The position numbers and the translations under genes are program-made. Below the pieces are notes generated by a model. That model was not told where the DNA came from and ran no database searches. It saw only the letters and a list, made by a program, of their open reading frames with translations. Source: an uncultured beta proteobacterium (GTDB lineage: Bacteria; Pseudomonadota; Gammaproteobacteria; Burkholderiales; SG8-39). Taken from it: a DNA stretch of 64,000 nucleotides. This document shows, one piece after another, positions 44,076 through 53,088 of this stretch. Position 1 is the stretch's first letter. Each line of letters opens with the position of its first letter. The stretch is taken from assembly GCA_903859155.1 (NCBI GenBank), contig CAIOLO010000107.1, positions 67,177 to 131,176 on the forward strand. Reading direction: 5' to 3'.

Positions 44076-45239
44076 TCAAGCGGTGCCGAACCGCCACAGT
44101 GAGGTGAGTTCGGCCGCCCGCGCCGCATACAACGGGTCGCCGGCATCGGCGGCGCGCGCGTGGCGCGGCCTGATGTCGCGCTTGCCCAGCACCTTCAGGC
44201 CGGCTGCGCCGGCCCATGCAAGCAGTTGCTCGCGCGAGCGCAGGCCCAGATGTTCGGCAAGATCGGAAAGTATCAGCCAGCCTTCGCCCCCGGGCGCCAG
44301 ATGCGACGCGAGTCCGGCAAGAAAGCCGCGCAGCATGCGGCTGTCCTGGTCATAGACCGCGTGCTCAATCGCCGAGCCCGGTTTGCCTGGCAGCCACGGA
44401 GGGTTGCAGATCACCAGCGCGGCCTTCGCATCCGCAAACAGATCCGCATCGAGCACGCGCACCTGCTGCCCCAGATTCAGAGTTTTCAAATTGTCGCGCG
44501 CGCAGGCCAGTGCGCGCCGGTCGTGTTCGGTGGCGATGATGTGGGCGACGCCGCGTTTTGCCAGCATGGCCGCCAGCACGCCGGTACCGGTGCCGATATC
44601 CATGGCAACCGCGCCGGCCTTGAGTGCCTCGGGCAGGGGTTCGATGGCGACCAGGTCCAGGTACTCGCCGCGCACCGGCGAAAACACGCCGTAGTGCGGG
44701 TGGATGCGGGCGCCCAGTGCGGGGATTTCGATGCCTTTCTTGCGCCACTCATGTGCGCCTATCAACCCGAGCAACTCGCGCAGCGAGGCGAGGTAAGGGC
44801 CGTCGCCGGGACCGTAGGCTTCCTCGCAGGCCTGGCTGACATCGGGGGCTCGCGGCAAGGGGATGTGGTGTTCCGCGGTAAAGGGCAGCAACAGCATCCC
44901 GAGGATGCGGGCCCGCTGGGCCTGCGCCATGCGGTACTGGTGAAATGCCTCGGGAAATGCCGGCGTCGCCTTGCCGGCAGGTTTGGATGGTTTGTGCTGG
45001 TCGGCTCGGCGCGCCAGCGCCTGGAGGCGCTGGCGCGCATTCTGAAAATCTCCGCGCCACAATATCGCCGTGCCTTCGCAGGCCAGCCGGTAGGCGGCAT
45101 CCGCGCTCATGCGGTCATCGGCAATCACCACGCGCCGCGGCGGGGTGACGCCGTTCTCGGAGCGCCAGCGCGCGGACCGCAGCGCGCCTTTTTCGTTCCA
45201 GCTGACTGTCGCGTGTTCGTCTGCATCAATTGTGTTCAT
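44076..45239 (-). CDS. Class I SAM-dependent methyltransferase with NPPW motif
   Basis: The start is uncertain (ATG at 45239 or 45248; neither has a good ribosome site); from 45239 it is 387 residues. The Rossmann core has DIGTGTGVLAAMLA (214-227), IIATEHDRRALACARDNL and the N6/N5-methyltransferase catalytic motif NPPW (279-282). That motif is shared by enzymes modifying glutamine of release factors, adenine or rRNA guanine (PrmC/RlmG types). A helical N-terminal domain of about 180 residues lacks a recognised motif. It is followed by dinB, and is divergent from an ion-carrier gene. Confidence 0.8.
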   Translation of the reverse strand: MNTIDADEHATVSWNEKGALRSARWRSENGVTPPRRVVIADDRMSADAAYRLACEGTAILWRGDFQNARQRLQALARRADQHKPSKPAGKATPAFPEAFHQYRMAQAQRARILGMLLLPFTAEHHIPLPRAPDVSQACEEAYGPGDGPYLASLRELLGLIGAHEWRKKGIEIPALGARIHPHYGVFSPVRGEYLDLVAIEPLPEALKAGAVAMDIGTGTGVLAAMLAKRGVAHIIATEHDRRALACARDNLKTLNLGQQVRVLDADLFADAKAALVICNPPWLPGKPGSAIEHAVYDQDSRMLRGFLAGLASHLAPGGEGWLILSDLAEHLGLRSREQLLAWAGAAGLKVLGKRDIRPRHARAADAGDPLYAARAAELTSLWRFGTA

Positions 45240-45391
45240 GGCCGGCATTCTAACGGCTGGGTCCGTCCTAACCGTTCCACAGATGGGTTGCCGATTCCGC
45301 CGATAGATGCGTATTGGCCGGAAACGCCCGCCGATACTGGGTTTTGGGTCGATGTTAGACTCAGGCCCCGGACTTTCTCGAGGTTGCACCG

Positions 45392-46720
45392 ATGTCGTTT
45401 CACGCAGCATCCCGCCTATCGCTGGTCCTATTGCTGCTCGTGCCGGGGATTGCCGGCGCCGCGGACGCGCCGGGTCTGCTTGGCATCCCGCTGGATTTCA
45501 TCCTGTTCGCCCTGACACTGTTTGGCGTGGCGCTGTTTCATCGTCACACGCTGGCTGTTGCGTTGACGGGGCTGGCAACCATCACTGTCTACAAGCTCGC
45601 AATAACGGGTTTCAAGACCGGCGCCGGACTGGCCGGACTGGCGCTGCATCTGCAGCACGAATGGGTCATTCTCATCAATCTGTTTTGCCTGTTGCTCGGG
45701 TTTGCCCTGCTCTCGCGACATTTCGAGGAAAGCAAGATCCCCGCAGTATTGCCGCGCTACCTCCCCGACGACTGGAAGGGTTGTTTTGTCCTTCTGGTCA
45801 TGGTGTTCGTGCTGTCTTCGTTCCTCGATAACATCGCCGCGGCGCTGATCGGCGGGGCGGTGGCGCACACGGTATTCCGTGGCAAGGTGCATATCGGTTA
45901 CCTCGCGGCCATCGTCGCCGCTTCCAATGCCGGCGGCTCAGGCAGCGTGGTGGGAGATACCACCACCACCATGATGTGGATCGATGGCGTCGATCCGGTC
46001 GATGTGCTGCACGCCTATGTCGCGGCGGCGGTGGCGGTGCTGGTATTCGGCATTCCCGCGGCCGTGCAGCAGCAGCGTTACGCGCCGATCATGCGCGATG
46101 AACCCGCCGGGACGCGGGTGGACTGGGTGCGGGTGGCCATCGTCGCCTTCATTCTGGCCATGGCCATCGCGGTGAATGTTTTCATCAATACCCGGCATGC
46201 CGATATTTCCGACACTTTTCCCTTTATCGGCGTCGCGGTCTGGGTGGCCATCCTGGTGTCGGTGCCGGTGCGCAAGCCCGAGTGGAGCCTGCTGCCCGAT
46301 GCCATCAAGGGAAGCATTTTTCTCCTTTCGCTGGTGACCTGCGCCTCGATGATGCCGGTTGAGAAACTGCCCGATGCCTCCTGGCACGCGGCGTTCGGTC
46401 TGGGATTTGTCTCAGCGGTATTCGACAATATTCCGCTCACCGCGCTGGCGCTGAAACAGGGCGGGTACGACTGGGGCATGCTTGCCTACTGCGTGGGCTT
46501 CGGCGGTTCGATGATCTGGTTCGGCTCTTCGGCCGGCGTGGCGCTGGCCAACATGTATCCGGAGGCGAAATCGGCCGGGCGCTGGCTGGTTCACGGCTGG
46601 CACGTTGTCGTGGCTTACATCGCGGGGTTCATCGTCCTGATGCTGGTGCTCGGCTGGCAGCCGCACGAACCGCACAAGGTCGACAAAAATTCGCCGCCCT
46701 CGGTCAATCTGCCGGGTTAG
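45392..46720 (+). CDS. NhaD/CitMHS-like ion transporter
   Basis: The 442-residue membrane protein has about 12 hydrophobic segments and paired Asp-Asn motifs in its two halves, SSFLDNIAAALIGGAV and SAVFDNIPLTALAL, plus GSGSVVGDTTTTMMWIDG. These mark the ion-transporter superfamily that includes NhaD sodium/proton antiporters and CitMHS citrate carriers. The N-terminus ends AGAADAPGLLG and may be a cleaved signal or first helix. Sodium/proton exchange is the likelier role given the FDN motifs; citrate transport is the alternative. It is divergent from the methyltransferase gene. Confidence 0.8.
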   Translation: MSFHAASRLSLVLLLLVPGIAGAADAPGLLGIPLDFILFALTLFGVALFHRHTLAVALTGLATITVYKLAITGFKTGAGLAGLALHLQHEWVILINLFCLLLGFALLSRHFEESKIPAVLPRYLPDDWKGCFVLLVMVFVLSSFLDNIAAALIGGAVAHTVFRGKVHIGYLAAIVAASNAGGSGSVVGDTTTTMMWIDGVDPVDVLHAYVAAAVAVLVFGIPAAVQQQRYAPIMRDEPAGTRVDWVRVAIVAFILAMAIAVNVFINTRHADISDTFPFIGVAVWVAILVSVPVRKPEWSLLPDAIKGSIFLLSLVTCASMMPVEKLPDASWHAAFGLGFVSAVFDNIPLTALALKQGGYDWGMLAYCVGFGGSMIWFGSSAGVALANMYPEAKSAGRWLVHGWHVVVAYIAGFIVLMLVLGWQPHEPHKVDKNSPPSVNLPG

Positions 46721-46741
46721 GGAGTCCTCGCAGTTTCTGGA

Positions 46742-46796
46742 GAGCGCATCGCCTTGTCCCGGTGCAGTGGGGCCAAGCCCGGTGCCGGGTGCGCTC
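46742..46796. terminator. Weak hairpin between converging carrier and HDOD genes
   Basis: GAGCGCA (46742-46748) pairs with TGCGCTC (46790-46796), with a further CCCGG/CCGGG pairing inside. It spans the 74-base convergent gap. The loop is long and no T-run is present. Confidence 0.25.
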
Positions 46797-47640
46797 AGTC
46801 CGACTGCAGCCCCATCAGGTCTTCCAGCGTCACTTCCAGGTCGGCGAGCATGACTTCGCTCAGGCGCAACGCCGCGGCTTCTTCGCTGGCGGCGGGCATG
46901 AGGTCGGGCTCCGGTTCGCAGCCAATGCCCAGCTTGCGGCATATCTGATCGATCAGCCTGACCGCGACCATCAGAACATTGCCGGTGTTGCACGGCTCGG
47001 CATGGTGGTCGTGACCCACCAGGCAGTATTGCTCCGGCAGGTTCCAGCGCCGCAGCAGGTCACAGCCATACTCGCAGTGCAGCGCATCGAGCATTTCACT
47101 AATGACGGCATCCGGGATCGGTTTGCCCTGCCGCGGGTCGTTGGCCAGGTCCTCGATGACGCGCAGAATCACCAGCTTGCCGACATCGTGCAGCAATCCG
47201 GCCATGTAGGCCTGCTCGCTCAGAGCGCCATGGCCGCTTTTTTCAACCAGCCAGGCGGCGCCGGTCGCGCAGGCGGTGGCGGCGCGCCACATGTCGCCCA
47301 TGTGACGCCGGCAGACCGGATGGTTCGATTGATACAGACTGAGTTGCGCCGCGGCCAGGGCGAGGCGCATGACCTGTTTTGATCCCACGCGCATCAGCGC
47401 CTGGCGCAGCGTGGTGATTTCCGTGAGGCCGGTGTACAGCGATGAATTGGCCATGCGCAGGACCTGCACGGTGAGCGCGGGATCACGCTGTATGGTCGCC
47501 TCGATGCTCGCGTTTGAAACGTCCTTGTTCTGCATGAGGTGCTGCAGTTCGAGCGCCACCGGATTGAAGACCGGCAACTGTATCCCCGGTTTCGCGATGG
47601 CCGCCGCGATGTGGTCTTTCAGGGACATTTCGCTGCTCAT
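46795..47640 (-). CDS. HDOD domain protein
   Basis: The start at 47640 lies 3 bases after the GspE stop (TAG-CA-ATG); the product is 281 residues. It has one HDOD domain covering most of its length (FNPVALELQHLMQ, IQRDPALTVQVLRMANSSLY, MAGLLHDVGKLVILRV). The HDxGK signature is kept, although most HDOD proteins are not proven nucleotide hydrolases and act in signalling. Tight linkage to a GspE-type ATPase suggests a role in controlling pilus or secretion activity. A HHAEP segment near residue 195 is a further possible metal site. Confidence 0.85.
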   Translation of the reverse strand: MSSEMSLKDHIAAAIAKPGIQLPVFNPVALELQHLMQNKDVSNASIEATIQRDPALTVQVLRMANSSLYTGLTEITTLRQALMRVGSKQVMRLALAAAQLSLYQSNHPVCRRHMGDMWRAATACATGAAWLVEKSGHGALSEQAYMAGLLHDVGKLVILRVIEDLANDPRQGKPIPDAVISEMLDALHCEYGCDLLRRWNLPEQYCLVGHDHHAEPCNTGNVLMVAVRLIDQICRKLGIGCEPEPDLMPAASEEAAALRLSEVMLADLEVTLEDLMGLQSD

Positions 47641-47642
47641 TG

Positions 47643-49577
47643 CTACAGTCCGGTTATCCGGCAAAGCTCGGGAATGGGACGGGGCTTGTCAAGGCGCGGC
47701 AGGCATTTGAGCACTTCGGCCAGCGTTGTCAGTCCCAATGAAGCCTTGACGATACCATCTTCGAGCAAGGTTACCAGTCCCGATGTTTCGATGCTCACGC
47801 GGCGTATCTGCGAGGAGGTCTGCGAGCTGCGCATGGCGGCCTTGACGTCCTCATTGAGCACCAGCAGCTCGAAGATGCCGATGCGTCCTGCATAGCCGGA
47901 GTAGCGGCAGTGCTCGCAGCCCTTGCCAATGACGAAATTGCCGGCGGTGGTATCGGCCGCGCTATAGCCGAGTTTGCGCAATTCCGTCGGCGTCGGCTTG
48001 GCCGGTTGGGCGCAATGCGAGCAAACCCGCCGCAGCAGGCGTTGGGCGAGCACCGAGACCACGGTGGAGGAGATAAGAAAGGTCTCGATATCCATGTTCA
48101 TCAGGCGCAGCAGGCCGCCGATGGTGTCCTCGGTGTGAAAAGTGGTGAGAACCTTGTGGCCGGTAAGGGCGGCCTGAATTGCCGCCTCCGCAGAGAAGTG
48201 GTCGCGGATTTCGCCCAGCACGATCACATCCGGGTCCTGGCGCACCATGTGGCGCAGGGTTTCCTCGAAAGTCACATTGAGCTGCGGATTGATCGAACAC
48301 TGGGCGACGCCTTCGACGATGTATTCCACCGGATCCTCGGCGGTCACGATGCAGGTTTCGTCGTTGTTGAGGTAGTTGACGGCCCCGTACAGCGTGGTGG
48401 TCTTGCCCGAACCGGTCGGGCCGGTAATCAGGATCACACCGCTCGGTGCGTCCAGGGCCTCCTCCAGAAAGCGCTCCAGCACGCGCGGCGCCAGGCCGGT
48501 TTCGCGGATGTCGATTTTTGTCGACTTGTGATTCAGTACCCGGATGACGATTTTCTGACCGTACAGCGTGACATAGAAGGACACGCGCAGATCGCTCGAT
48601 TGTCCGGAGGCCGGATCCTCGAAGTGGATGCGTCCGTCCTGGTGGCGGCGCTTCTCGGAGATGCTCGCGCCGGCGAGGATCTTGACGCGGCTGGTGAGGG
48701 TGGTTGCCAGCGCGTTGTCGAAATCGCGATAGTGGACCATCACGCCATCGCAGCGAAAGCGCACACGCAGGCGGTTTTTCATCGGCTCTACGTGAATGTC
48801 GCTCGCGCCGGCACGCAGGGCGTCCAGGATCATGTTGTGCACGGTATCAACCACCGTGGCTTCGGCGGGTCCGGCTTCGGTTTCTTGCCGCCGTCCGCCC
48901 TGATCCAGCGTGGCAATCGCGTCGAGAATTTCGCGCTTGCCGGCGATGCCGATTTCTATGCCCGGACCGAATACCGATTCCGCCGACTCCCGAGCCGCCC
49001 GGTCCAGCGGGTCGGCCATGGCGACAATGGGCTTGGGGCCGGTGGAGCGCAGCGGTACCACCAGGTGCTGGATACACCAGTTCTGGTTGACCTTCTGCAT
49101 CTGCTCGCGATCCAGCGAGGCGTAGTCCGGCGATACCTGGGTGAAACCCAGTTGCATGGCCAGCACTTCGATGAGACGCTGTTCGCCGATAAACCGTTGT
49201 TCGACCAGGATATCGCCGAGTTTCCTGCGACTGGTGGCACGGCGCTGGATTTCCAGCGCAGCTTCGAGTTCCGATGGCTTGAGATGCCCCAGTTCCACCA
49301 GCAGCGATCCGACACCGACCGACAGACGGTTCTCGCGCAATGCCTTGCGCGCTTGCTCATTGCTGGCGTAGCCGAGTTCGCGCGCAATCGACAGAAAGGT
49401 TCGCCCGGGAAGTTTTTCCTGCACCCGGCGGACCCGCGCGAATTGAGTCTCCGTGAGCACGCCGCTGCGCAGCAGCAGGGAGGCGATTTCGGTTCCGGAA
49501 CCGGGGCTGGGCGCGGCAATGCCGCTGGCACCCGGCGCTTTGTCATTGTCTTGGGGCGGTGGCTTGATCACTGACAT
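47643..49577 (-). CDS. GspE/PilB-type secretion or pilus ATPase
   Basis: GGGAGTCC before 49577 sets the start; the protein is 644 residues. Two N-terminal MshEN-like domains (about 27-215; LLLRSGVLTETQFARV, LLVELGHLKPSELEAAL), which in relatives bind cyclic-di-GMP, precede the ATPase. The ATPase has ASDIHVEP, Walker A GPTGSGKT (386-393), Walker B DVIVLGEIRD, a His box TTFHTED and a tetra-Cys zinc site (Cys519, 522, 554, 557). It should power a type II secretion or type IV pilus system, but no pilin, secretin or platform gene is nearby. It is co-transcribed with the HDOD gene. Confidence 0.9.
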   Translation of the reverse strand: MSVIKPPPQDNDKAPGASGIAAPSPGSGTEIASLLLRSGVLTETQFARVRRVQEKLPGRTFLSIARELGYASNEQARKALRENRLSVGVGSLLVELGHLKPSELEAALEIQRRATSRRKLGDILVEQRFIGEQRLIEVLAMQLGFTQVSPDYASLDREQMQKVNQNWCIQHLVVPLRSTGPKPIVAMADPLDRAARESAESVFGPGIEIGIAGKREILDAIATLDQGGRRQETEAGPAEATVVDTVHNMILDALRAGASDIHVEPMKNRLRVRFRCDGVMVHYRDFDNALATTLTSRVKILAGASISEKRRHQDGRIHFEDPASGQSSDLRVSFYVTLYGQKIVIRVLNHKSTKIDIRETGLAPRVLERFLEEALDAPSGVILITGPTGSGKTTTLYGAVNYLNNDETCIVTAEDPVEYIVEGVAQCSINPQLNVTFEETLRHMVRQDPDVIVLGEIRDHFSAEAAIQAALTGHKVLTTFHTEDTIGGLLRLMNMDIETFLISSTVVSVLAQRLLRRVCSHCAQPAKPTPTELRKLGYSAADTTAGNFVIGKGCEHCRYSGYAGRIGIFELLVLNEDVKAAMRSSQTSSQIRRVSIETSGLVTLLEDGIVKASLGLTTLAEVLKCLPRLDKPRPIPELCRITGL

Positions 49578-49682
49578 GCCACGGACTCCCGGGACAATTG
49601 GACAACGGTTATATCGACATGTGGCGGGCAAACTTGAACGCGGGCAGTCGTCCGATCGAAGCGGCGGCAATGGCGCGGGTTT

Positions 49683-49695
49683 GGAATAGAATTCC
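49683..49695 (+). promoter_or_regulatory. Possible -10 region of the Bug gene at 49748
   Basis: TAGAAT (49687-49692) sits inside the small palindrome GGAAT-AGA-ATTCC, about 55 bases before the Bug start. No convincing -35 is seen at 16-18 bases, so a regulator may be needed. Low certainty. Confidence 0.25.
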
Positions 49696-49747
49696 CGTGA
49701 CTTGTCGCCATCAGGTCGGGAAAATGATCGATGCGGAGGATATTTTC

Positions 49748-50725
49748 ATGCGATGGATGATTGTTGCGGTTGGTTTGATTGCGGGCCTGTCGCTGTCCGG
49801 CGCACAGGCTCAAACCTGGCCCGGCAAAACGGTTCGCATCGTGGTGCCTCACACGGCCGCGGCGCCGTTCGACGGCGAACTGCGCGCCTTCGCGCAATCG
49901 CTCACACAGGCATTCGGCCAGCCTTTTGTATTGGAGAACCGTGACGGCGCCGATGGCGCGATCGGCGCCGAGGCCTGCGCCAGGGCGGCAGCCGACGGCT
50001 ACACCCTTTGCGCCACCACGTCGTCGGTGGTGTCGCTCAACCCCGCAATCTATGCCAAGTTGCCCTACGATCCGGTGCGCGAGTTCGCGCCCATCGTCCA
50101 TGTCGGCGTGCTCAACAGCGTGGTCATTGCCAACCCTTCCGTGCCGGTCAATTCGTTCCGCGAATTGATGCAGCTGGCACGAGCGAAACCCGACGTCGTC
50201 ACCTTCGCGACCATGGGCAATACCAGCTTCGGATCCTTGCTGCTTGGCTGGCTGAAGGTCAAACAGGGCATCGCCTTGTACGGTGTTCCCTACAAGAATG
50301 CCACCCAGGGCATGACCGGCACGATGGCGGGCGAAGTGCAGGTGACCACTTACGCGCTTGGCCAGATTGTGCCTATGGTCAAGTCCGGCAAGCTCAAAGC
50401 GCTGGCGATTGTCGGCGGCAAGCGCTCGAGTTTCCTGCCCGAGGTGCCCACGCTTGCGGAAGAAGGGCTCGACATGCCGGTGCCGCGCAACTGGATCGGC
50501 ATGTTCGCGCCCATCGGGGTGTCAAAGGACATTATCGGGCGCGTGAATGGCGAAGTGGCCAGGGTCATTGCCTCGCCGGGATTCAAGGACAAATTCATGC
50601 TTGCCCGAGGCGTGGAAGCCGACGAATTCACCGGCGGCTCGGTGGACGCGTTCGCGGCGTTTCTCAAGACAGACCGTGAGGAATACGCGCAGATCGTCAG
50701 CGTGATCGGGCTGGCACGGCGCTGA
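49748..50725 (+). CDS. Bug/TctC family periplasmic solute receptor
   Basis: GGAGGA 8 bases before 49748 selects this start. The 325-residue product has a short signal peptide (LSLSGAQAQ) and TWPGKTVRIVVPHTAAAPFDGELRAFAQSL, in which PGG.xD is changed to AAAPFD. GQPFVLENRDGADGAIG and ARAAADGYTLCATT follow. The altered loop groups it loosely with the receptor at 30801. It is divergent from the GspE gene and is followed 56 bases later by another Bug gene. Confidence 0.88.
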   Translation: MRWMIVAVGLIAGLSLSGAQAQTWPGKTVRIVVPHTAAAPFDGELRAFAQSLTQAFGQPFVLENRDGADGAIGAEACARAAADGYTLCATTSSVVSLNPAIYAKLPYDPVREFAPIVHVGVLNSVVIANPSVPVNSFRELMQLARAKPDVVTFATMGNTSFGSLLLGWLKVKQGIALYGVPYKNATQGMTGTMAGEVQVTTYALGQIVPMVKSGKLKALAIVGGKRSSFLPEVPTLAEEGLDMPVPRNWIGMFAPIGVSKDIIGRVNGEVARVIASPGFKDKFMLARGVEADEFTGGSVDAFAAFLKTDREEYAQIVSVIGLARR

Positions 50726-50781
50726 CTCGTGCGCAAATCGCGTAGCATCAGGGCGTCGAGACACCGATGAGGAGGTTTTGC

Positions 50782-51759
50782 ATGAAGATCAGAGCCGTGG
50801 CAGTTCTTTCATCCGCGCTGGCCCTGGCCGCCGCAACGGCGTCCGCACAGGATCCGGCCGCCAGTTATCCTTCCAAACCGGTGCGCATGTTCGGCCAGGG
50901 GACCGGCAGCACCGCCGATTATCTGGCCCGCTTCCTGAGCCAGCGCCTCACCGAACGTTGGGGGCAACCGGTGGTCATCGACAACCGCGCAGGGGCTGGC
51001 GGAACCATACCGACCGATCTGGTGGCCAAGGCGGCGCCCGACGGCTACAACATGGTGATGGGGCATGCGGGGCCGTTTGTCAGCGCCGTGACTTTGTACG
51101 GCAAGGATCTTCCCTACGATCCGCTGAAGGACTTCGAGCCGATCACCATGGTCGCCACCGGTGTCACGGTGCTCGTGACCAATCCATCGGTGCCGGTATC
51201 CAGCGCCGGAGAGTTGGTCGCGTATGCAAAGCAAAACGGCAAACTCGCGTTTTCATCCGCCGGCAACGGCAGCATCAGCCACCTGACCGGCGAACTGCTC
51301 AAGGATGTCGCCGGCATTCCGCTACAGCATATTCCCTACAAGAGCGCGGGCTTCGCCCTGACCGCGATTCTCTCCGGAGAAGTGCAGGTGTCGTTCCTGT
51401 CGCCAGTTACCGCTTATGCGCAATTGAAGGCGGGCAAGGTGCGCGCGCTTGCGGTGTCCAGCGCCACGCGGTTTCCCGGTGCTCCCGATATTCCAAGCGC
51501 CGTCGAGGCCGGCATCCCCGGCATGAAGGCGAAATTGTGGTTTGGCCTGTTCACCACGGGCAAGACGCCGCGTTCGGTGGTGATGAAGATCAACCGCGAC
51601 ATCGGCGATATTCTGCGCAATCCGGAAAATCGCAACGCGGTTCTTGCGCAGGGAATTGAAACCGCGCCTTCCTCGCCGGAGGAATTGAACGACTGGGTGA
51701 GAAGCGAGCTGGCTTTGTGGACGCCGATCATCCAGCGCGCCGGCATCAAGGCCGATTGA
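50782..51759 (+). CDS. Bug/TctC family periplasmic solute receptor
   Basis: GAGGAGG 6 bases before 50782 decides the start. The 325-residue product has a signal peptide (AAATASAQ) followed by SYPSKPVRMFGQGTGSTADYLARFLSQRL, GQPVVIDNRAGAGGTI and AKAAPDGYNMVMGH. It directly follows a diverged Bug gene and precedes an alpha/beta hydrolase, so the block resembles the Bug-hydrolase modules at 24-34 kb. The ligand is unknown. Confidence 0.88.
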   Translation: MKIRAVAVLSSALALAAATASAQDPAASYPSKPVRMFGQGTGSTADYLARFLSQRLTERWGQPVVIDNRAGAGGTIPTDLVAKAAPDGYNMVMGHAGPFVSAVTLYGKDLPYDPLKDFEPITMVATGVTVLVTNPSVPVSSAGELVAYAKQNGKLAFSSAGNGSISHLTGELLKDVAGIPLQHIPYKSAGFALTAILSGEVQVSFLSPVTAYAQLKAGKVRALAVSSATRFPGAPDIPSAVEAGIPGMKAKLWFGLFTTGKTPRSVVMKINRDIGDILRNPENRNAVLAQGIETAPSSPEELNDWVRSELALWTPIIQRAGIKAD

Positions 51760-51861
51760 CAGGAGGCCGGGCCCGAATGATTGACACGATTCCCGTCGCC
51801 GCGGGTGACAAGCCACGGCGCTTCAGTTGACGGACAATTTCGAGTAACAGGGAGAAAGACT

Positions 51862-52950
51862 TTGAGTGAAGCGCAATCGGCGCGTGATACGCGCGTAGAG
51901 GCGGCGATTTCGCACTGGGCGCCGCGCTTCGTTGCCAACGGGGTGCCGTTGGCGGATTTCGAGGAGGTTACGGCTACGGTCGGACGCTGGGAGGACTGGT
52001 GCGCCGCCTGGTCGGCGCGTGCGGCGATCCATGAGGGCCTGGCGCTGCAGGCGCTTGCCGAGGGCTTCAGGCTATCCGCCGGTGAGCATTTCACCCGCGC
52101 CGCGGTGTGCTACCACTTCGGCAAGTTTCTGTTTGTCAACGACATGGACCAGATGAAGCGCGCGCACGCCAAGGCGGTCGAGTGCCGCAACTGGGCGCTG
52201 CCTTACCTCAGGCCGCCGGGCGAACGCGTCGCCATTCCCTACGAGGGAAAATACCTCTATGGCAACCTGCGCCGGCCCACGGGAGGGGCCAATGCGCCGG
52301 TGGTGGTGATGTGCATGGGCCTGGATTCGACCAAGGAAGAGATGGACGACTACGAGAACCGCTTCCTCAAACGCGGTCTGGCGACACTGGCGTTCGACGG
52401 ACCGGGGCAGGGGGAGGCCGAGTACGACTTTGCGCTGTGCCCTGAGTTCGAGCGTCCGGTTAAGGCGGTGATCGATTTTGTCGAATCCCGCCACGACGTC
52501 GACGCTGCGCGTATCGGCATCTGGGGGGTGTCGCTGGGCGGCTATTTTGCGCCGCGCGCCGCGGCGTGCGAGTCGCGCATCAAGGCCTGTGTCGCGCTCT
52601 CCGGCGCATTCCAGCGCCGCAGCAACTTCGAGGGGCGCCCCTCGATCAACTTCGAGGCGTTCCGCGTGCGCTCGCATTGCGCCACCCTCGAGGAGGCGGG
52701 CAAGGTGGCGCAGCGCATGACACTCAAGGATGTGGCCAGGGATATCCGCTGCCCCATCTATATTGTTGCCGGCAGCAAAGACCCCTTGACGCCCCCGAGC
52801 GAAGCGGAAAAACTCGCGGCTGCGGTGTCCGGCCCGTGCGTGCTGTCGGTGGTCGAAGGCGGCAACCACGTGGTCAACAACCTCTGGTACCAATACCGCG
52901 ACCAGACCGCTGACTGGATGGCCAGGCAGCTCGGCGTAGCGCCGGTTTGA
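51862..52950 (+). CDS. Alpha/beta hydrolase, FrsA / dihydroxypseudooxynicotine-hydrolase type
   Basis: GGGAGAAAG just upstream points to a TTG start at 51862, giving 362 residues. A helical N-terminal cap (about 1-120; LSAGEHFTRAAVCYHFGKFLF) precedes the hydrolase core with GPGQGEAEYDF, the nucleophile elbow GIWGVSLGGYFAPRAA, acid loop AGSKDPLTPPSEAE and catalytic His in VEGGNHVVNN. This layout matches enzymes that cleave C-C bonds in 2,6-dihydroxypseudooxynicotine and relatives, or FrsA-like esterases. Its position after two Bug genes and before a nucleoside-type carrier fits degradation of a heterocyclic or aromatic compound. The exact substrate is unknown. Confidence 0.82.
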   Translation: MSEAQSARDTRVEAAISHWAPRFVANGVPLADFEEVTATVGRWEDWCAAWSARAAIHEGLALQALAEGFRLSAGEHFTRAAVCYHFGKFLFVNDMDQMKRAHAKAVECRNWALPYLRPPGERVAIPYEGKYLYGNLRRPTGGANAPVVVMCMGLDSTKEEMDDYENRFLKRGLATLAFDGPGQGEAEYDFALCPEFERPVKAVIDFVESRHDVDAARIGIWGVSLGGYFAPRAAACESRIKACVALSGAFQRRSNFEGRPSINFEAFRVRSHCATLEEAGKVAQRMTLKDVARDIRCPIYIVAGSKDPLTPPSEAEKLAAAVSGPCVLSVVEGGNHVVNNLWYQYRDQTADWMARQLGVAPV

Positions 52951-53088
52951 CGGTGCGGCGGCCGCGCCCGGAGGTTGCGACGACCCGAGGGCTCAAGTCG
53001 GGCGGGCTGGACCGGTTGAACATCGCCTGCGCGCGGACTGCCTGATGCTGCTTCGCGTGATTTATCTGCCCGGGTTCGAGATCGAGTG

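Noticed and set aside
47910-49574. Long plus-strand open frame (554 residues) opposite the GspE gene
   Set aside because: It mirrors the GspE codons and encodes no recognisable motif; the minus-strand gene has Walker motifs and zinc cysteines.
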